Assembly (NCBI GenBank): GCA_002381945.1
Contig: DFXY01000027.1
Location: forward strand, 35,014 to 62,688
Length of the DNA stretch: 27,675 nt
DNA from: Bacteriovoracaceae bacterium UBA4096
Lineage (GTDB): Bacteria; Bdellovibrionota; Bacteriovoracia; Bacteriovoracales; Bacteriovoracaceae
Direction: 5' to 3'
Positions 14,056 through 21,795 of this stretch are shown here, piece after piece (position 1 is the first letter of the stretch; each line of letters begins with the position of its first letter). The notes beneath the pieces were generated by a model, which made no database searches, had not been told where the DNA came from, and worked only from the letters and a program-made list of their open reading frames with translations. The translations under genes and the position numbers were made by a program.

Positions 14056-14708
14056 TGAAGGTAATGAACCTCCGTAAAAGTTACGGCCAGGGTGAAGCAA
14101 AAGTTGAAGTTTTAAAAGGGATCAACCTGGAAATTATAAAAGGTGAGACACTTGCTCTCATTGGAAAATCCGGTTCAGGAAAATCAACCTTACTTTCATT
14201 ACTCGCAGGATTAGACAAAGCAGATACCGGTGAGATTTTTGTACAGGGACATAAGATTTCTTCAATGAGTGAAAGAGAGTTAACGCACTTTCGGGCACAC
14301 CATATGGGAATTGTTTTTCAACAGTTCCATTTGGTATCAACCCTGACAGCTTTAGAAAACGTCCTGCTTCCACTTGAACTTCTCAAGCGTGAAGGGGCAA
14401 TTGAAACGGCCCGAAATCTTCTGGAGAGTGTTGGACTAAGTCACCGCTCTCATCACTTACCCTCTGAACTAAGTGGAGGTGAGAGTCAGCGGGTGGCGAT
14501 TGCCCGGGCCGTTGCCATTAAACCTGCCATTCTTTTTGCAGATGAACCCAGTGGGAATCTGGATGAAGACACTGGAGACAGGGTAATGGAACTTCTGTTT
14601 AAAATGGTAGCCGATACCGGTACAACTTTGGTGCTGGTCACTCATGATCAGGATCTTGCGAAAAAATGTTCACGTATCATTCATCTTGAGCACGGGAGCC
14701 TTCTGTGA
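14052..14708 (+). CDS. ybbA: ABC transporter ATPase, LolD/MacB/YbbA family
   Basis: ATP-binding subunit that pairs with the FtsX-type permease encoded next. Walker A GKSGSGKST at 38-46, Q-loop Gln90, signature LSGGESQRVAIARA from 140, Walker B ILFADEP at 160-166, and H-loop His198. All catalytic elements are intact, 218 residues, cytosolic face of the inner membrane. Two adjacent ATGs (14052 and 14055) are possible starts. The first overlaps the TesA-like stop (ATGA), and the permease GTG overlaps this gene's stop (GTGA), so the three genes are translationally coupled. The YbbA assignment rests on the tesA-ybbP neighbours; by sequence alone LolD or MacB-type would also fit. Confidence 0.93.
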   Translation: MMKVMNLRKSYGQGEAKVEVLKGINLEIIKGETLALIGKSGSGKSTLLSLLAGLDKADTGEIFVQGHKISSMSERELTHFRAHHMGIVFQQFHLVSTLTALENVLLPLELLKREGAIETARNLLESVGLSHRSHHLPSELSGGESQRVAIARAVAIKPAILFADEPSGNLDEDTGDRVMELLFKMVADTGTTLVLVTHDQDLAKKCSRIIHLEHGSLL

Positions 14709-17236
14709 AATTTAAGTTCTTCTTCGTTAAGGAAATGAAGAAGTTCCCGTTTTTCTTTTTGCTGCTCGCATTCACACTTCTCCTTGGAACAATGGGACTG
14801 GTGGGAATCAGCATTGTAACCGGCCAGGTTCAGGAAAAACTTAAGAATAATGCTAATGAGCTTTTAACTTCAGATATCGCAGTCTCGGCCCGCCGGGAAT
14901 TATTTCCAGCAGAACAGGAAGCACTTGCTCGAATTTTCGCTCCCTATCCGCATCAGCATTATAAAATCATTGATATCTATTCCATGATTACCCACCTAAG
15001 AGAAAAGGCCACTCGCTTAGTTGAAATCAGGGCCACTGAAGAGCAGTTTCCTTTCTACGGCAAGATGACGTTAAGATCGGATAAGTTTGAAAATGAGAAT
15101 CTTTACGTATCAAAAGATCTGGCCGATTTATGGCAGGTTAAAGAAAACGACGATCTGCAAATAGGTGAGCTGGTAATGAAAGTCAAAGGAGTGGTGGAGG
15201 ATGATTCTTCCATGGGGCTTCGAGGCTTCTCCCTTGCTCCCCGGATTTATCTGCCTCTTTCAAAATTACTTCAAACAGGCCTGATTAAACCCGGTGCCAC
15301 CGGTAGTTTTGCTCATCATTATAAATTGAAAGACTATACTCAGGATAAAATTCAAAACATTAAAAGCTCCATTTATCGTGAGATTAAAGACTCGGCAGTC
15401 AAGATTACGCTGCCTGAAGACAGCTCAGAACAAACAGGTCGGGTGATTAATACGCTCACTAACTTTATGGCCCTCTCCGCTTTGATTGGCCTGATCTTGT
15501 CACTCGTTGGAGTTTTTTATCTTTATCAATCTCATCTCCTGGCAAGACTTAAAGATCTCTGTCTTTTAAACCTCCATGGTCTGACTAAAAGAGAAATTGT
15601 CACTGGGATCATTGCCCAATTTAGTTTTATTTTCTTTGTGGTAATGCTGACCGAACTGGCACTCATTGTCCCTTTATACAAAATCCTGGCACCCTTACTT
15701 TCTAATAATCTGGGGATTGAATTAAATGGCGAAGTTCATATTCTATCGGCCTTAACTGAGATTCCCTTCTTATTTGGGTTATCCCTATTTATTCTGGTTC
15801 CACTTCTTTTAGGCTTGATGCGTACCCCGATGGGTCTTCAGTTAAAAGCTTCCAAGTTATCCATGGGGCGTTTTCGATTCTGGGATTTTCTGCCTTTCAT
15901 CTTCTCTCTCTGGCTTTTTTCATGTTATCTCAGTCATTCATTCCGGACAGGAAACCTGTTCTTTGGATCTTTATTGCTGGTCTTTTTGCTTTCAACACTG
16001 GTGGTGAGAGGGGGACAACTTCTTCTCAGGAAAATGATTAGTGGAAAGGGCCTGTTACTTCCAACAATTGAAAATGGAATTGCTCTCCGAGGTCTAACTC
16101 GTTCAGGTCATAAACTTACATTAAGCTTTTTATCCCTCGCCATGGGAGCGACACTGATCTCTCTTATTCTGCAGCTTGATCGGATGATTCTTAAGGAATT
16201 CGCACTTGATCCCAAGAAACCCTCCTTGTTTATTTTTGATATTCAGGAAGAACAGATGGAACCACTTACTCAGCACGCGAAAGAAATCGGGGCCCCACTG
16301 GCCTACGTCACTCCGATGATTCGTGCCCGACTGGAAAAAGTGAATGACAAAAAATATGTTAAGAAAAAGCGCTCTTATGATTTCAGATCAAAGGAAGAGG
16401 ATGAAGATCAACGTTTTCGAAGTAACAGCTTAAATATCACCTACCGAAACTTTTTGACTGATTCTGAGAAAATTATAAGTGGACTTCCTTTTCCCCCGGG
16501 AGGCGCTCCGGATGACAGACTACCTTTTATTTCGCTGGAGAAGCGCTGGTCAGAGAGAATGGATCTCTCCATTGGTGATAAATTAACGTTTGATATCCAG
16601 GGAGTCGAGTTCGAAGGAATTGTTCACAATATCCGGGAGGTGAAGTGGACTACTTTTTACCCTAACTTTTTTGTGACAGTCGAGCCCAGTATGATTGAAG
16701 CTGCTCCAAAAACTTTCCTGGCCGTTTTGCCTTCTGGCCCGAAAGACACCAAGCTCATGTTCCAGCGATCTTCTGTTGAGAAATTCCCTAATATTTCTTT
16801 CATTGATGTAGAGGAACTTGTTGGTAAACTTTCAGGGCTTTTTATTAAGGCCCGTCAGGCAATAGAAGTGATCTCCTGGCTTTCTCTGGCAGTTGGACTG
16901 GTTATTCTTTATGGCCTGTCTCATGATCAGGTTTATCGTCGGTACTATGACCTGGCCTTGATGAAGAGTTTAGGGTTTTCTGCCACCCGGCTTAGATTAA
17001 ATCTTCTTTATGAGTTTGGTGCCTTATTTCTTTCTGCCATGAGTTTAGGTTTATTCTTAGGCTGGCTTATGGCCCAAGTGGTTGGCAAAGAAGTCTTCAA
17101 GCTTTCGCTCAGTGTGGACTGGGGGCGGATCTTATATCCTGCGGGCCTCTTAACAGTTCTTTGTTTAGTGACTATTTTGGCATCGTCTTGGCGCGCAGTG
17201 AGGGCCCGGCCGCGAGAACTTTTATCGGACTCTTAA
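14705..17236 (+). CDS. ybbP: YbbP-like FtsX-family ABC transporter permease
   Basis: An 843-residue inner-membrane permease. One membrane segment near 15-38 is followed by a periplasmic domain of about 200 residues. A cluster of hydrophobic segments runs from about 255 to 435 (first FtsX domain), then a second extracytoplasmic domain (about 500-700), and three C-terminal segments from about 715 to 830 (second FtsX domain). This duplicated FtsX layout and length match YbbP/LolC-like predicted lipid or hydrophobic-compound ABC exporters. The start is GTG within the ATPase stop (GTGA). The substrate is unknown; coupling with a TesA-like esterase suggests an ester or lipid product. It ends the operon, with no clear terminator before DedA. 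Confidence 0.88.
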   Translation: MKFKFFFVKEMKKFPFFFLLLAFTLLLGTMGLVGISIVTGQVQEKLKNNANELLTSDIAVSARRELFPAEQEALARIFAPYPHQHYKIIDIYSMITHLREKATRLVEIRATEEQFPFYGKMTLRSDKFENENLYVSKDLADLWQVKENDDLQIGELVMKVKGVVEDDSSMGLRGFSLAPRIYLPLSKLLQTGLIKPGATGSFAHHYKLKDYTQDKIQNIKSSIYREIKDSAVKITLPEDSSEQTGRVINTLTNFMALSALIGLILSLVGVFYLYQSHLLARLKDLCLLNLHGLTKREIVTGIIAQFSFIFFVVMLTELALIVPLYKILAPLLSNNLGIELNGEVHILSALTEIPFLFGLSLFILVPLLLGLMRTPMGLQLKASKLSMGRFRFWDFLPFIFSLWLFSCYLSHSFRTGNLFFGSLLLVFLLSTLVVRGGQLLLRKMISGKGLLLPTIENGIALRGLTRSGHKLTLSFLSLAMGATLISLILQLDRMILKEFALDPKKPSLFIFDIQEEQMEPLTQHAKEIGAPLAYVTPMIRARLEKVNDKKYVKKKRSYDFRSKEEDEDQRFRSNSLNITYRNFLTDSEKIISGLPFPPGGAPDDRLPFISLEKRWSERMDLSIGDKLTFDIQGVEFEGIVHNIREVKWTTFYPNFFVTVEPSMIEAAPKTFLAVLPSGPKDTKLMFQRSSVEKFPNISFIDVEELVGKLSGLFIKARQAIEVISWLSLAVGLVILYGLSHDQVYRRYYDLALMKSLGFSATRLRLNLLYEFGALFLSAMSLGLFLGWLMAQVVGKEVFKLSLSVDWGRILYPAGLLTVLCLVTILASSWRAVRARPRELLSDS

Positions 17237-17272
17237 AGGGTCTTTTTTCTTCCCTTATAAGTCCGGAGTCAT

Positions 17273-17278
17273 TAAAAT
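17273..17278 (+). promoter_or_regulatory. -10-like TAAAAT six bases before the DedA ATG
   Basis: TAAAAT ends exactly 6 bases before ATG 17285 and there is no Shine-Dalgarno in the proper place (GGAG lies about 15 bases upstream). Geometry matches a leaderless start. Confidence 0.4.
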
Positions 17279-17284
17279 TGCTCC

Positions 17285-17959
17285 ATGTTCGACATTGAAT
17301 TCAGTCATTCAGCATTGATGGCATTCTTCTCTCAATATGCTTATCAGCCATCGTATGTGTATGGATTCATCACCCTGTTCATGTTTGCCAGCTCCTTCGG
17401 CCTTCCTGTACCCGAAGAACTTATTCTGGTTACCTCTGGTCTTGTGGCCTATATGGCCCATAACCCTGATAAATTCCCACCTCCCTATGCAGGTGCCGAA
17501 GGGGTGAATATTTTTACCCTGGCAATGGTTTGCTTCTTGGCAGTCTTTCTCAGCGATCTGATTGTCTACCTCATTGGAAAATTCTTTGGTGGAAAGATCA
17601 TTAAAACCAGGTTTTTTCAAAAGCAAGTTGCCGGTAAAGGTTTCGATACAATCAACTCTTGGTTTCAAAAGTATGGGGGATGGGCCTGTGGCATCTTCCG
17701 TTTTACTCCAGGCTTGAGATTTCCTGGCCATATGAGTTGTGGGCTTTTGGGGATTCCTATGTGGAAGTTCATGCTGATCGATGGTCTGGCCGCGATCATT
17801 TCAGTACCCACTCAAGTTTATTTTGTCGCTACTTACGGTGAAATCATTCTGAACAAAATAGCAGAATTCAAATTAATCGTTCTGGCGATTTTTGGAGGGG
17901 TTCTGGTTATCTGGCTTATCCGCAAAGTTTATTTGAAAAACGTTCGTAAAAATCTCTAG
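17285..17959 (+). CDS. DedA-family inner-membrane protein
   Basis: A polytopic inner-membrane protein of the DedA/VTT family (224 residues), whose members act in undecaprenyl-phosphate or phospholipid flipping and proton homeostasis. FGLPVPEELIL at 39-49 is the first re-entrant loop with its Glu. GIFRFTPGLRFPGHMSCG near 136-153 is the family's arginine-containing second loop (FxRxxPGxR). Transmembrane segments fall near 25-57, 77-100, 160-185 and 196-215. Its stop overlaps the stop of the minus-strand hypothetical gene through a shared CTAG. The exact substrate among DedA clades cannot be read from sequence. Confidence 0.9.
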   Translation: MFDIEFSHSALMAFFSQYAYQPSYVYGFITLFMFASSFGLPVPEELILVTSGLVAYMAHNPDKFPPPYAGAEGVNIFTLAMVCFLAVFLSDLIVYLIGKFFGGKIIKTRFFQKQVAGKGFDTINSWFQKYGGWACGIFRFTPGLRFPGHMSCGLLGIPMWKFMLIDGLAAIISVPTQVYFVATYGEIILNKIAEFKLIVLAIFGGVLVIWLIRKVYLKNVRKNL

Positions 17960-18450
17960 AGAAAAATCTCACAGGCCTCTTCAAGTTTAAGTGCCAGCTC
18001 TTTTCTGAATTGTGCCAGGTCATGATACTCAAATTTCACTGTCTTCTTGAAAGTTCGATTTTCGTCTCCAAAATCAGGCCAGCCCCAGTTAATGATTGAG
18101 ACAATCTGAAGCTTGCCTTTATCTACAGTTAGTTCATCTATATTGCAAAGAAGCTCGTACTGCACACCCGGGCCTTGGGCCTTAGGAACAGATTTAGCGA
18201 GTTCGATGATTCCTTTTTTAGCAACTGGATTTTGAAGCTTAAGGGCATCTACCATGGAATTCTCAATTGATTTAGCTCCCCAGATATGGGGCGCCAGAGG
18301 AATGGTTTTGAGATTCTTGTCGGTTGTTGTTTCGATATAGCGATAATAGAAATTATCCATGGTCTGAAATAAATATTCCAGAAGGCGGGCCTCATCTCCG
18401 AAGCTTGACCTGATTTTCTCCTGCCATTCTTGAATCTGCTTATCACTCAT
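17956..18450 (-). CDS. Conserved-style hypothetical protein (164 aa)
   Basis: A soluble 164-residue protein that I do not recognise. There is no signal peptide or membrane segment. It starts with a helical segment rich in Glu and Gln, has an aromatic stretch (NFYYRYIETT) in the first third, and a WGWPDFGDENRTFKKTVKFEY region near residues 120-140 with strand character. ATG 18450 has AGGGA about 6 bases upstream. It lies 12 bases after the polyprenyl synthase gene and is probably cotranscribed with it; that is the only hint at role. Confidence 0.65.
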   Translation of the reverse strand: MSDKQIQEWQEKIRSSFGDEARLLEYLFQTMDNFYYRYIETTTDKNLKTIPLAPHIWGAKSIENSMVDALKLQNPVAKKGIIELAKSVPKAQGPGVQYELLCNIDELTVDKGKLQIVSIINWGWPDFGDENRTFKKTVKFEYHDLAQFRKELALKLEEACEIFL

Positions 18451-18462
18451 AAGATCCCTTTA

Positions 18463-19410
18463 TTAAAGAGTCAGAAGAGAGGCGTAGTTAGACTGAATTT
18501 TATTCAAACTTAATTCAAACACTGGAATTAATTCTTCCTGGTTTTTTTCACGGCAAAGATCGCTGAAGATCGAAACTAATTTATCTTTTTCAAAATTTAT
18601 CGTTTCATGAACGGCGCTAATGGCATGGTGATACTGACTCTCGATCCAGGGAATTTCTTTTGTTTCCCCATTTTTGAGAGCGTAAATCGGACGATAAAGA
18701 TCCGGATAAAGTTCAATGAGCTTTAAGGTAACATAGTTAAGCTGACCGTTAATGATGTCCTGAAAAGGTGGACGTCCACTTAAAGTCAGTCCGTCCACAA
18801 TATCATCGGCCATCTGAAAGATGAGTCCAATTCTTTCACCCATGGTCACCATGGTCTTAATGTCTTTATGGCCGGCAAGTTTCGCTGGCGTAGTACAACA
18901 ATAGCGGATAAGACTTCCGGTTTTCTTAATACAAATCTGTTCTAAATCTTCAAACTGAACATGAGGCTTTGACTTAAGGTCATACTGAAGCCATTCACCA
19001 TCGGCCAGGTCCTGAATGCAAACCGTCAAATCAATCAGAAGCTCGTTGTTATTTTTCTTGGCCAATTCACCCATGATAGTGGCCAGGACATAATCACCGG
19101 CCAAGATGGCCGTAGTATTATTCCGTAGGGCATTGAGAGTAGTGTGATTTCTTCTTTTATCAGAAGCATCAATAACATCATCATGAATCAGGCTGGCCAG
19201 ATGGGTGAGTTCCACTGCCCGGGCATAAGTGACAAGATCCTGATGAGGTAATCCAAAAACTCTTCCCATGAGAAACAAAAGACCCGGTCGAAATTTTTTT
19301 CCACCAGCAGCTACCAGATCGTTGAGCTCTTGAGTAAGTGCGCTGACCGTGTGCCCGGTCATTTCTAACTGTAGTTCATCCAGGTTTTGTTTAAGCTCTT
19401 GGAGTTTCAT
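18463..19410 (-). CDS. Polyprenyl diphosphate synthase (IspB-like)
   Basis: Condenses isopentenyl diphosphate onto an allylic primer to make a quinone side chain or similar prenyl diphosphate. 315 residues. GGKKFRPGL (36-44) binds diphosphate. The first Asp-rich motif is DDVID at 77-81 (LIHDDVIDASDKRRN), KTG is at 163-165, and the second Asp motif DDIVD is at 202-206 (FQMADDIVD). After that the usual GKxxxxDxxxGKxTLP segment is altered to SGRPPFQDIINGQ and NYVTLK, so the distal motif is divergent. Small residues before the first motif fit a long-chain product, but chain length is not certain. ATG 19410 has AAGGA about 10 bases upstream. Confidence 0.88.
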   Translation of the reverse strand: MKLQELKQNLDELQLEMTGHTVSALTQELNDLVAAGGKKFRPGLLFLMGRVFGLPHQDLVTYARAVELTHLASLIHDDVIDASDKRRNHTTLNALRNNTTAILAGDYVLATIMGELAKKNNNELLIDLTVCIQDLADGEWLQYDLKSKPHVQFEDLEQICIKKTGSLIRYCCTTPAKLAGHKDIKTMVTMGERIGLIFQMADDIVDGLTLSGRPPFQDIINGQLNYVTLKLIELYPDLYRPIYALKNGETKEIPWIESQYHHAISAVHETINFEKDKLVSIFSDLCREKNQEELIPVFELSLNKIQSNYASLLTL

Positions 19411-19504
19411 TGTGCAGGTTTCCTTAAGTCACAGGATAGTATTTGAAGAGATGGCCTTAGGCAAGAAAACCCCTCATAATCAGATTACAAAATGAGGTGT
19501 AAGC

Positions 19505-20038
19505 ATGAAATTGTTGATGATTTTTATAGTGGCCATAGCAGGAAATGCTTTTGGACAAGAGATCTACAAAATCAATGAAAAAGATATTAAGGGTGAAGAT
19601 TTTAAAATGTCAGTTCTCAAGGGGAATGTTGTTCTCATTGTTAACATTGCATCACAATGTGGTTATACCCATCAACTTGAAGGGATTGAGAAACTTTATA
19701 GAAAATATAAAGAGAAAAATTTTGTGGTTTTAGGAGTTCCAACGAATGATTTTGGAGGACAAACCCCTGAAGACGATAAGTCGATGCTGGAATTTTGCCA
19801 GAAAAATTACAATGTCACTTTTCCCGTACTGACTAAGAAAACCGTCCAAGGCAAGGACAAGCGCCCTCTCTATAAATATCTCACTGAGAAAACGCCCAAA
19901 GAATTTCAAGGAAGTATTGCCTGGAATTTTGAGAAATTTCTGATTAACAAAAATGGCGAGGTGGTTGGCCGCTTTAATTCGGCAACTTCTCCAGATGATG
20001 ACAAGCTTCTCAAAAAGTTAACCCCTCTGTTGGAGTAA
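19505..20038 (+). CDS. Exported glutathione peroxidase-family peroxidase
   Basis: A thiol peroxidase of the GPx family, 177 residues, directed to the periplasm by a signal peptide (MKLLMIFIVAIAGNAFG, cut before QEI). The peroxidatic Cys52 lies in NIASQCGYT. WNF at 140-142 gives the active-site Trp and Asn. The usual PCNQFGGQEP loop reads PTNDFGGQTP (79-88): the Cys is Thr and the catalytic Gln is Asp82. Cys98 in LEFC can act as partner thiol. It probably uses thioredoxin-like donors, as non-animal GPx enzymes do. GAGG about 7 bases before ATG 19505 is the ribosome site. It is divergent from the polyprenyl synthase and single-gene. Confidence 0.9.
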   Translation: MKLLMIFIVAIAGNAFGQEIYKINEKDIKGEDFKMSVLKGNVVLIVNIASQCGYTHQLEGIEKLYRKYKEKNFVVLGVPTNDFGGQTPEDDKSMLEFCQKNYNVTFPVLTKKTVQGKDKRPLYKYLTEKTPKEFQGSIAWNFEKFLINKNGEVVGRFNSATSPDDDKLLKKLTPLLE

Positions 20039-20107
20039 GTCCCTGATAATTGGTAGTCCCTCACACAGTAATTTTGCCATAGGTGATGGACTTTACAAGT
20101 TGTTTGG

Positions 20108-20115
20108 TATATAAA
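20108..20115 (+). promoter_or_regulatory. TATATAAA near the tonB ATG, with upstream TG
   Basis: TATATA at 20108-20113 is preceded by TGG (extended -10 form), with TATAAA at 20110-20115 ending 7 bases before ATG 20123. No Shine-Dalgarno is seen, so the leader is at most a few bases. Confidence 0.4.
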
Positions 20116-20122
20116 ACACCTT

Positions 20123-20728
20123 ATGACGAAGAGCTTTTTTACACACCTCAGTACGATTTTTTTGCTCCATGGTTTGGTTCTATTTGGGACCTGGCAAATA
20201 TCTCGGACTGATTATGTCCGAGCTAATCTTTCCAAGATTGGGACAGGTGTCCTGAAACTTCAAATTGCATCAAAAGTCATGATGAATCCTCCTGTGAAAA
20301 AGAAAGTTCAAAGAGTTTTGCCGCAGAATCCAAACAAGCCTAAAACTGCGCCGGTCGAAAACGTGACCGATGTTAAGCCTATGGAGTCGATGAAAGCTGA
20401 GGGTTCTGAATTTGGAACGAACTCACAGGGTAAAACAGATGTAATCTCTGTTTATAAAGCAGAGCTTCGCGCCCGTATTGATCAGAATAAGTATTATCCA
20501 TCAATGAGTCGTCGTTTAGGTCAGACTGGGACTGTGGTTGTTGCCTTTACGTTACTCCATGATGGGAATATCATTAATCTTAGAATTGATAAGCCGTCCC
20601 GCTATGAGCGCTTAAATGATTCAGCACTAGACGCTGTAAAAAAAGTTGAGCGCTTCAAACCGATTCCTAAAGAACTCGGCGAAGGACAGATGGATATTAA
20701 AGTACCTGTTAAATTTGTTACCATTTAG
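20123..20728 (+). CDS. tonB: TonB-like energy transducer
   Basis: A 201-residue envelope protein that passes proton-motive energy from ExbB-ExbD to an outer-membrane partner. N-terminal membrane anchor near 8-24 with His16 followed by Gly, matching the functional TonB His (the upstream Ser is shifted). A short basic and Pro/Lys linker (about 45-100, VLPQNPNKPKTAP) is followed by a TonB C-terminal domain from about 115: YYPSMSRRLGQTGTVVVAF and ERFKPIPKEL, ending VPVKFVTI. The linker is short compared with E. coli TonB. exbB and exbD follow at 22 and 3 bases. No TonB-dependent receptor is in the window, so the client is not known. Confidence 0.92.
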   Translation: MTKSFFTHLSTIFLLHGLVLFGTWQISRTDYVRANLSKIGTGVLKLQIASKVMMNPPVKKKVQRVLPQNPNKPKTAPVENVTDVKPMESMKAEGSEFGTNSQGKTDVISVYKAELRARIDQNKYYPSMSRRLGQTGTVVVAFTLLHDGNIINLRIDKPSRYERLNDSALDAVKKVERFKPIPKELGEGQMDIKVPVKFVTI

Positions 20729-20750
20729 TCTTTTATAAAAAAGGAATTTT

Positions 20751-21275
20751 ATGCGATTGATTGATTTCATCAACGCTGGTGGATCGATTACCTGGATCCT
20801 CGTTGCTATGAATGTTGTTGGGCTTTCTCTGGTTTTGTGGCGTCTATTCATCTTCCGTGACTTTAAAAATAAGATGGAAAGTGAAGCTAAGGCCCTCGCA
20901 AAAGATATGAGTGTACGATTCAATACCACCCAACTTATTAATCATCTGGATCTGGTCAAGGATGCGATCTCACAAAGGGTTCATGAACTTGAAGCTGGTA
21001 TGACTACGATTAAAGTTGTTGCCACCACGGCACCGCTATTGGGGTTATTGGGTACAGTTATTGGTATCTATGAAGCCTTCCAGGTCATTTCTTCAAGCGG
21101 TCTGTCAGACCCTGGTCAGTTTGCTTCAGGAATCTCTCTGGCATTGATTACAACCATCGTGGGATTGATTGTCGCCATTCCACACTACATCGCTCATAAC
21201 TATCTTACAGGTGAGCTTGATTCCCTTGAGATTAAGATGGAAAAATATATCGGTCCGATGTTAAAAGGCGAGTAG
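20751..21275 (+). CDS. exbB: ExbB/TolQ/MotA-family proton channel subunit
   Basis: Inner-membrane subunit of the ExbB5-ExbD2 motor, 174 residues, the short ExbB form without an extra periplasmic part. Three membrane segments near 12-33, 88-112 and 125-150. TAPLLGLLGTVIGIYEAF (93-110) is the conserved second helix, and GISLALITTIVGLIVAIP the third. AAGGA precedes ATG 20751 by about 6 bases. It sits between tonB and exbD in one operon. Confidence 0.95.
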   Translation: MRLIDFINAGGSITWILVAMNVVGLSLVLWRLFIFRDFKNKMESEAKALAKDMSVRFNTTQLINHLDLVKDAISQRVHELEAGMTTIKVVATTAPLLGLLGTVIGIYEAFQVISSSGLSDPGQFASGISLALITTIVGLIVAIPHYIAHNYLTGELDSLEIKMEKYIGPMLKGE

Positions 21276-21278
21276 ACC

Positions 21279-21674
21279 ATGGCACGCAGAAATCGTCGTG
21301 AGTCTTTAGCGATGGATCTCACACCATTGATTGATATGGTGTTTCTCTTATTGGTGTTCTTTCTTGTGACCTCGACTTTTAAAAAAGATGAGCTGGCCCT
21401 CTTGTTGAAACTGCCAACGGTTGAACAGGGGACAGGTACAGAAAAGAAGATCGAAAACTTAACCATTGAGCTATCAAGTGATGAAATTGCCGTTAATGGC
21501 AAGAAGTCATCTATTGAAGAGTTGCCAACAACCTTTCAGAAAACGGATAAAGAAACTCTGATCAATCTAAGGGTTGATGGAGATGTGAAATATACCCGTT
21601 TAGTAAAAGTTCTGGATCTCCTTCAGGCCAATAAGCTTGAAAACATTTCCCTTATAACAGATAAAGAAAAATAA
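21279..21674 (+). CDS. exbD: ExbD/TolR-family motor subunit
   Basis: Partner of ExbB: a single membrane helix and a periplasmic domain, 131 residues. Asp19 in LTPLIDMVFLLLVFFLV is the proton-carrying residue essential in this family. The periplasmic domain (about 45-131) has the ExbD/TolR strand pattern with LRVDGDVKYTRLVKVLDLLQ. Start ATG 21279 lies 3 bases after exbB, with GGCGAG upstream. The operon appears to end here at the hairpin after 21684. Confidence 0.95.
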   Translation: MARRNRRESLAMDLTPLIDMVFLLLVFFLVTSTFKKDELALLLKLPTVEQGTGTEKKIENLTIELSSDEIAVNGKKSSIEELPTTFQKTDKETLINLRVDGDVKYTRLVKVLDLLQANKLENISLITDKEK

Positions 21675-21684
21675 TTTATATTTT

Positions 21685-21708
21685 CCAGGGTAGAAATCTC
21701 TACCCTGG
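21685..21708 (+). terminator. Hairpin after exbD
   Basis: CCAGGGTAG and CTACCCTGG are perfect 9-bp arms around a 6-base loop, followed by TTT and then A-rich DNA. The T-run is short, so it may be a partial terminator or attenuator separating exbBD from the pump genes. Confidence 0.5.
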
Positions 21709-21721
21709 TTTAAAAACCTTA

Positions 21722-21748
21722 TTGTCAGAAATTCCATTCTTGTATAAA
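21722..21748 (+). promoter_or_regulatory. Candidate promoter of the TolC-RND-TetR operon
   Basis: TTGTCA (21722-21727) and TATAAA (21743-21748), each 5 of 6 to consensus, with a short 15-base spacer. A start near 21755 would place the 24-bp inverted repeat over +1. Confidence 0.4.
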
Positions 21749-21752
21749 CTGC

Positions 21753-21776
21753 TGTTTTAAACAACTGCTTAAAACA
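21753..21776. promoter_or_regulatory. Candidate TetR operator
   Basis: TGTTTTAA (21753-21760) and TTAAAACA (21769-21776) are perfect 8-bp arms around 8 bases, typical in size for a TetR-family site. It lies between the candidate -10 and the ATG at 21796 of an operon whose last gene is a TetR regulator. Inference from position and symmetry. Confidence 0.5.
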
Positions 21777-21795
21777 CTTGTACGATGGAAGACTT

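Noticed and set aside
17309..17731. 140-codon minus-strand frame inside the DedA gene
   Set aside because: Shadow of a strongly supported membrane protein gene; composition and lack of a ribosome site argue against it.
19472..19497. CCTCAT/ATGAGG inverted repeat that would mask the ribosome site of the GPx-like gene
   Set aside because: A CATAAT -10-like hexamer (19475-19480) lies in the left arm, so the arm may not be transcribed. Six-bp arms with a 14-base loop are weak.
20123..21674. tonB-exbB-exbD as a Tol-Pal system
   Set aside because: No tolA, tolB or pal genes; the TonB C-terminal domain and the short ExbB and ExbD forms fit the Ton system better.
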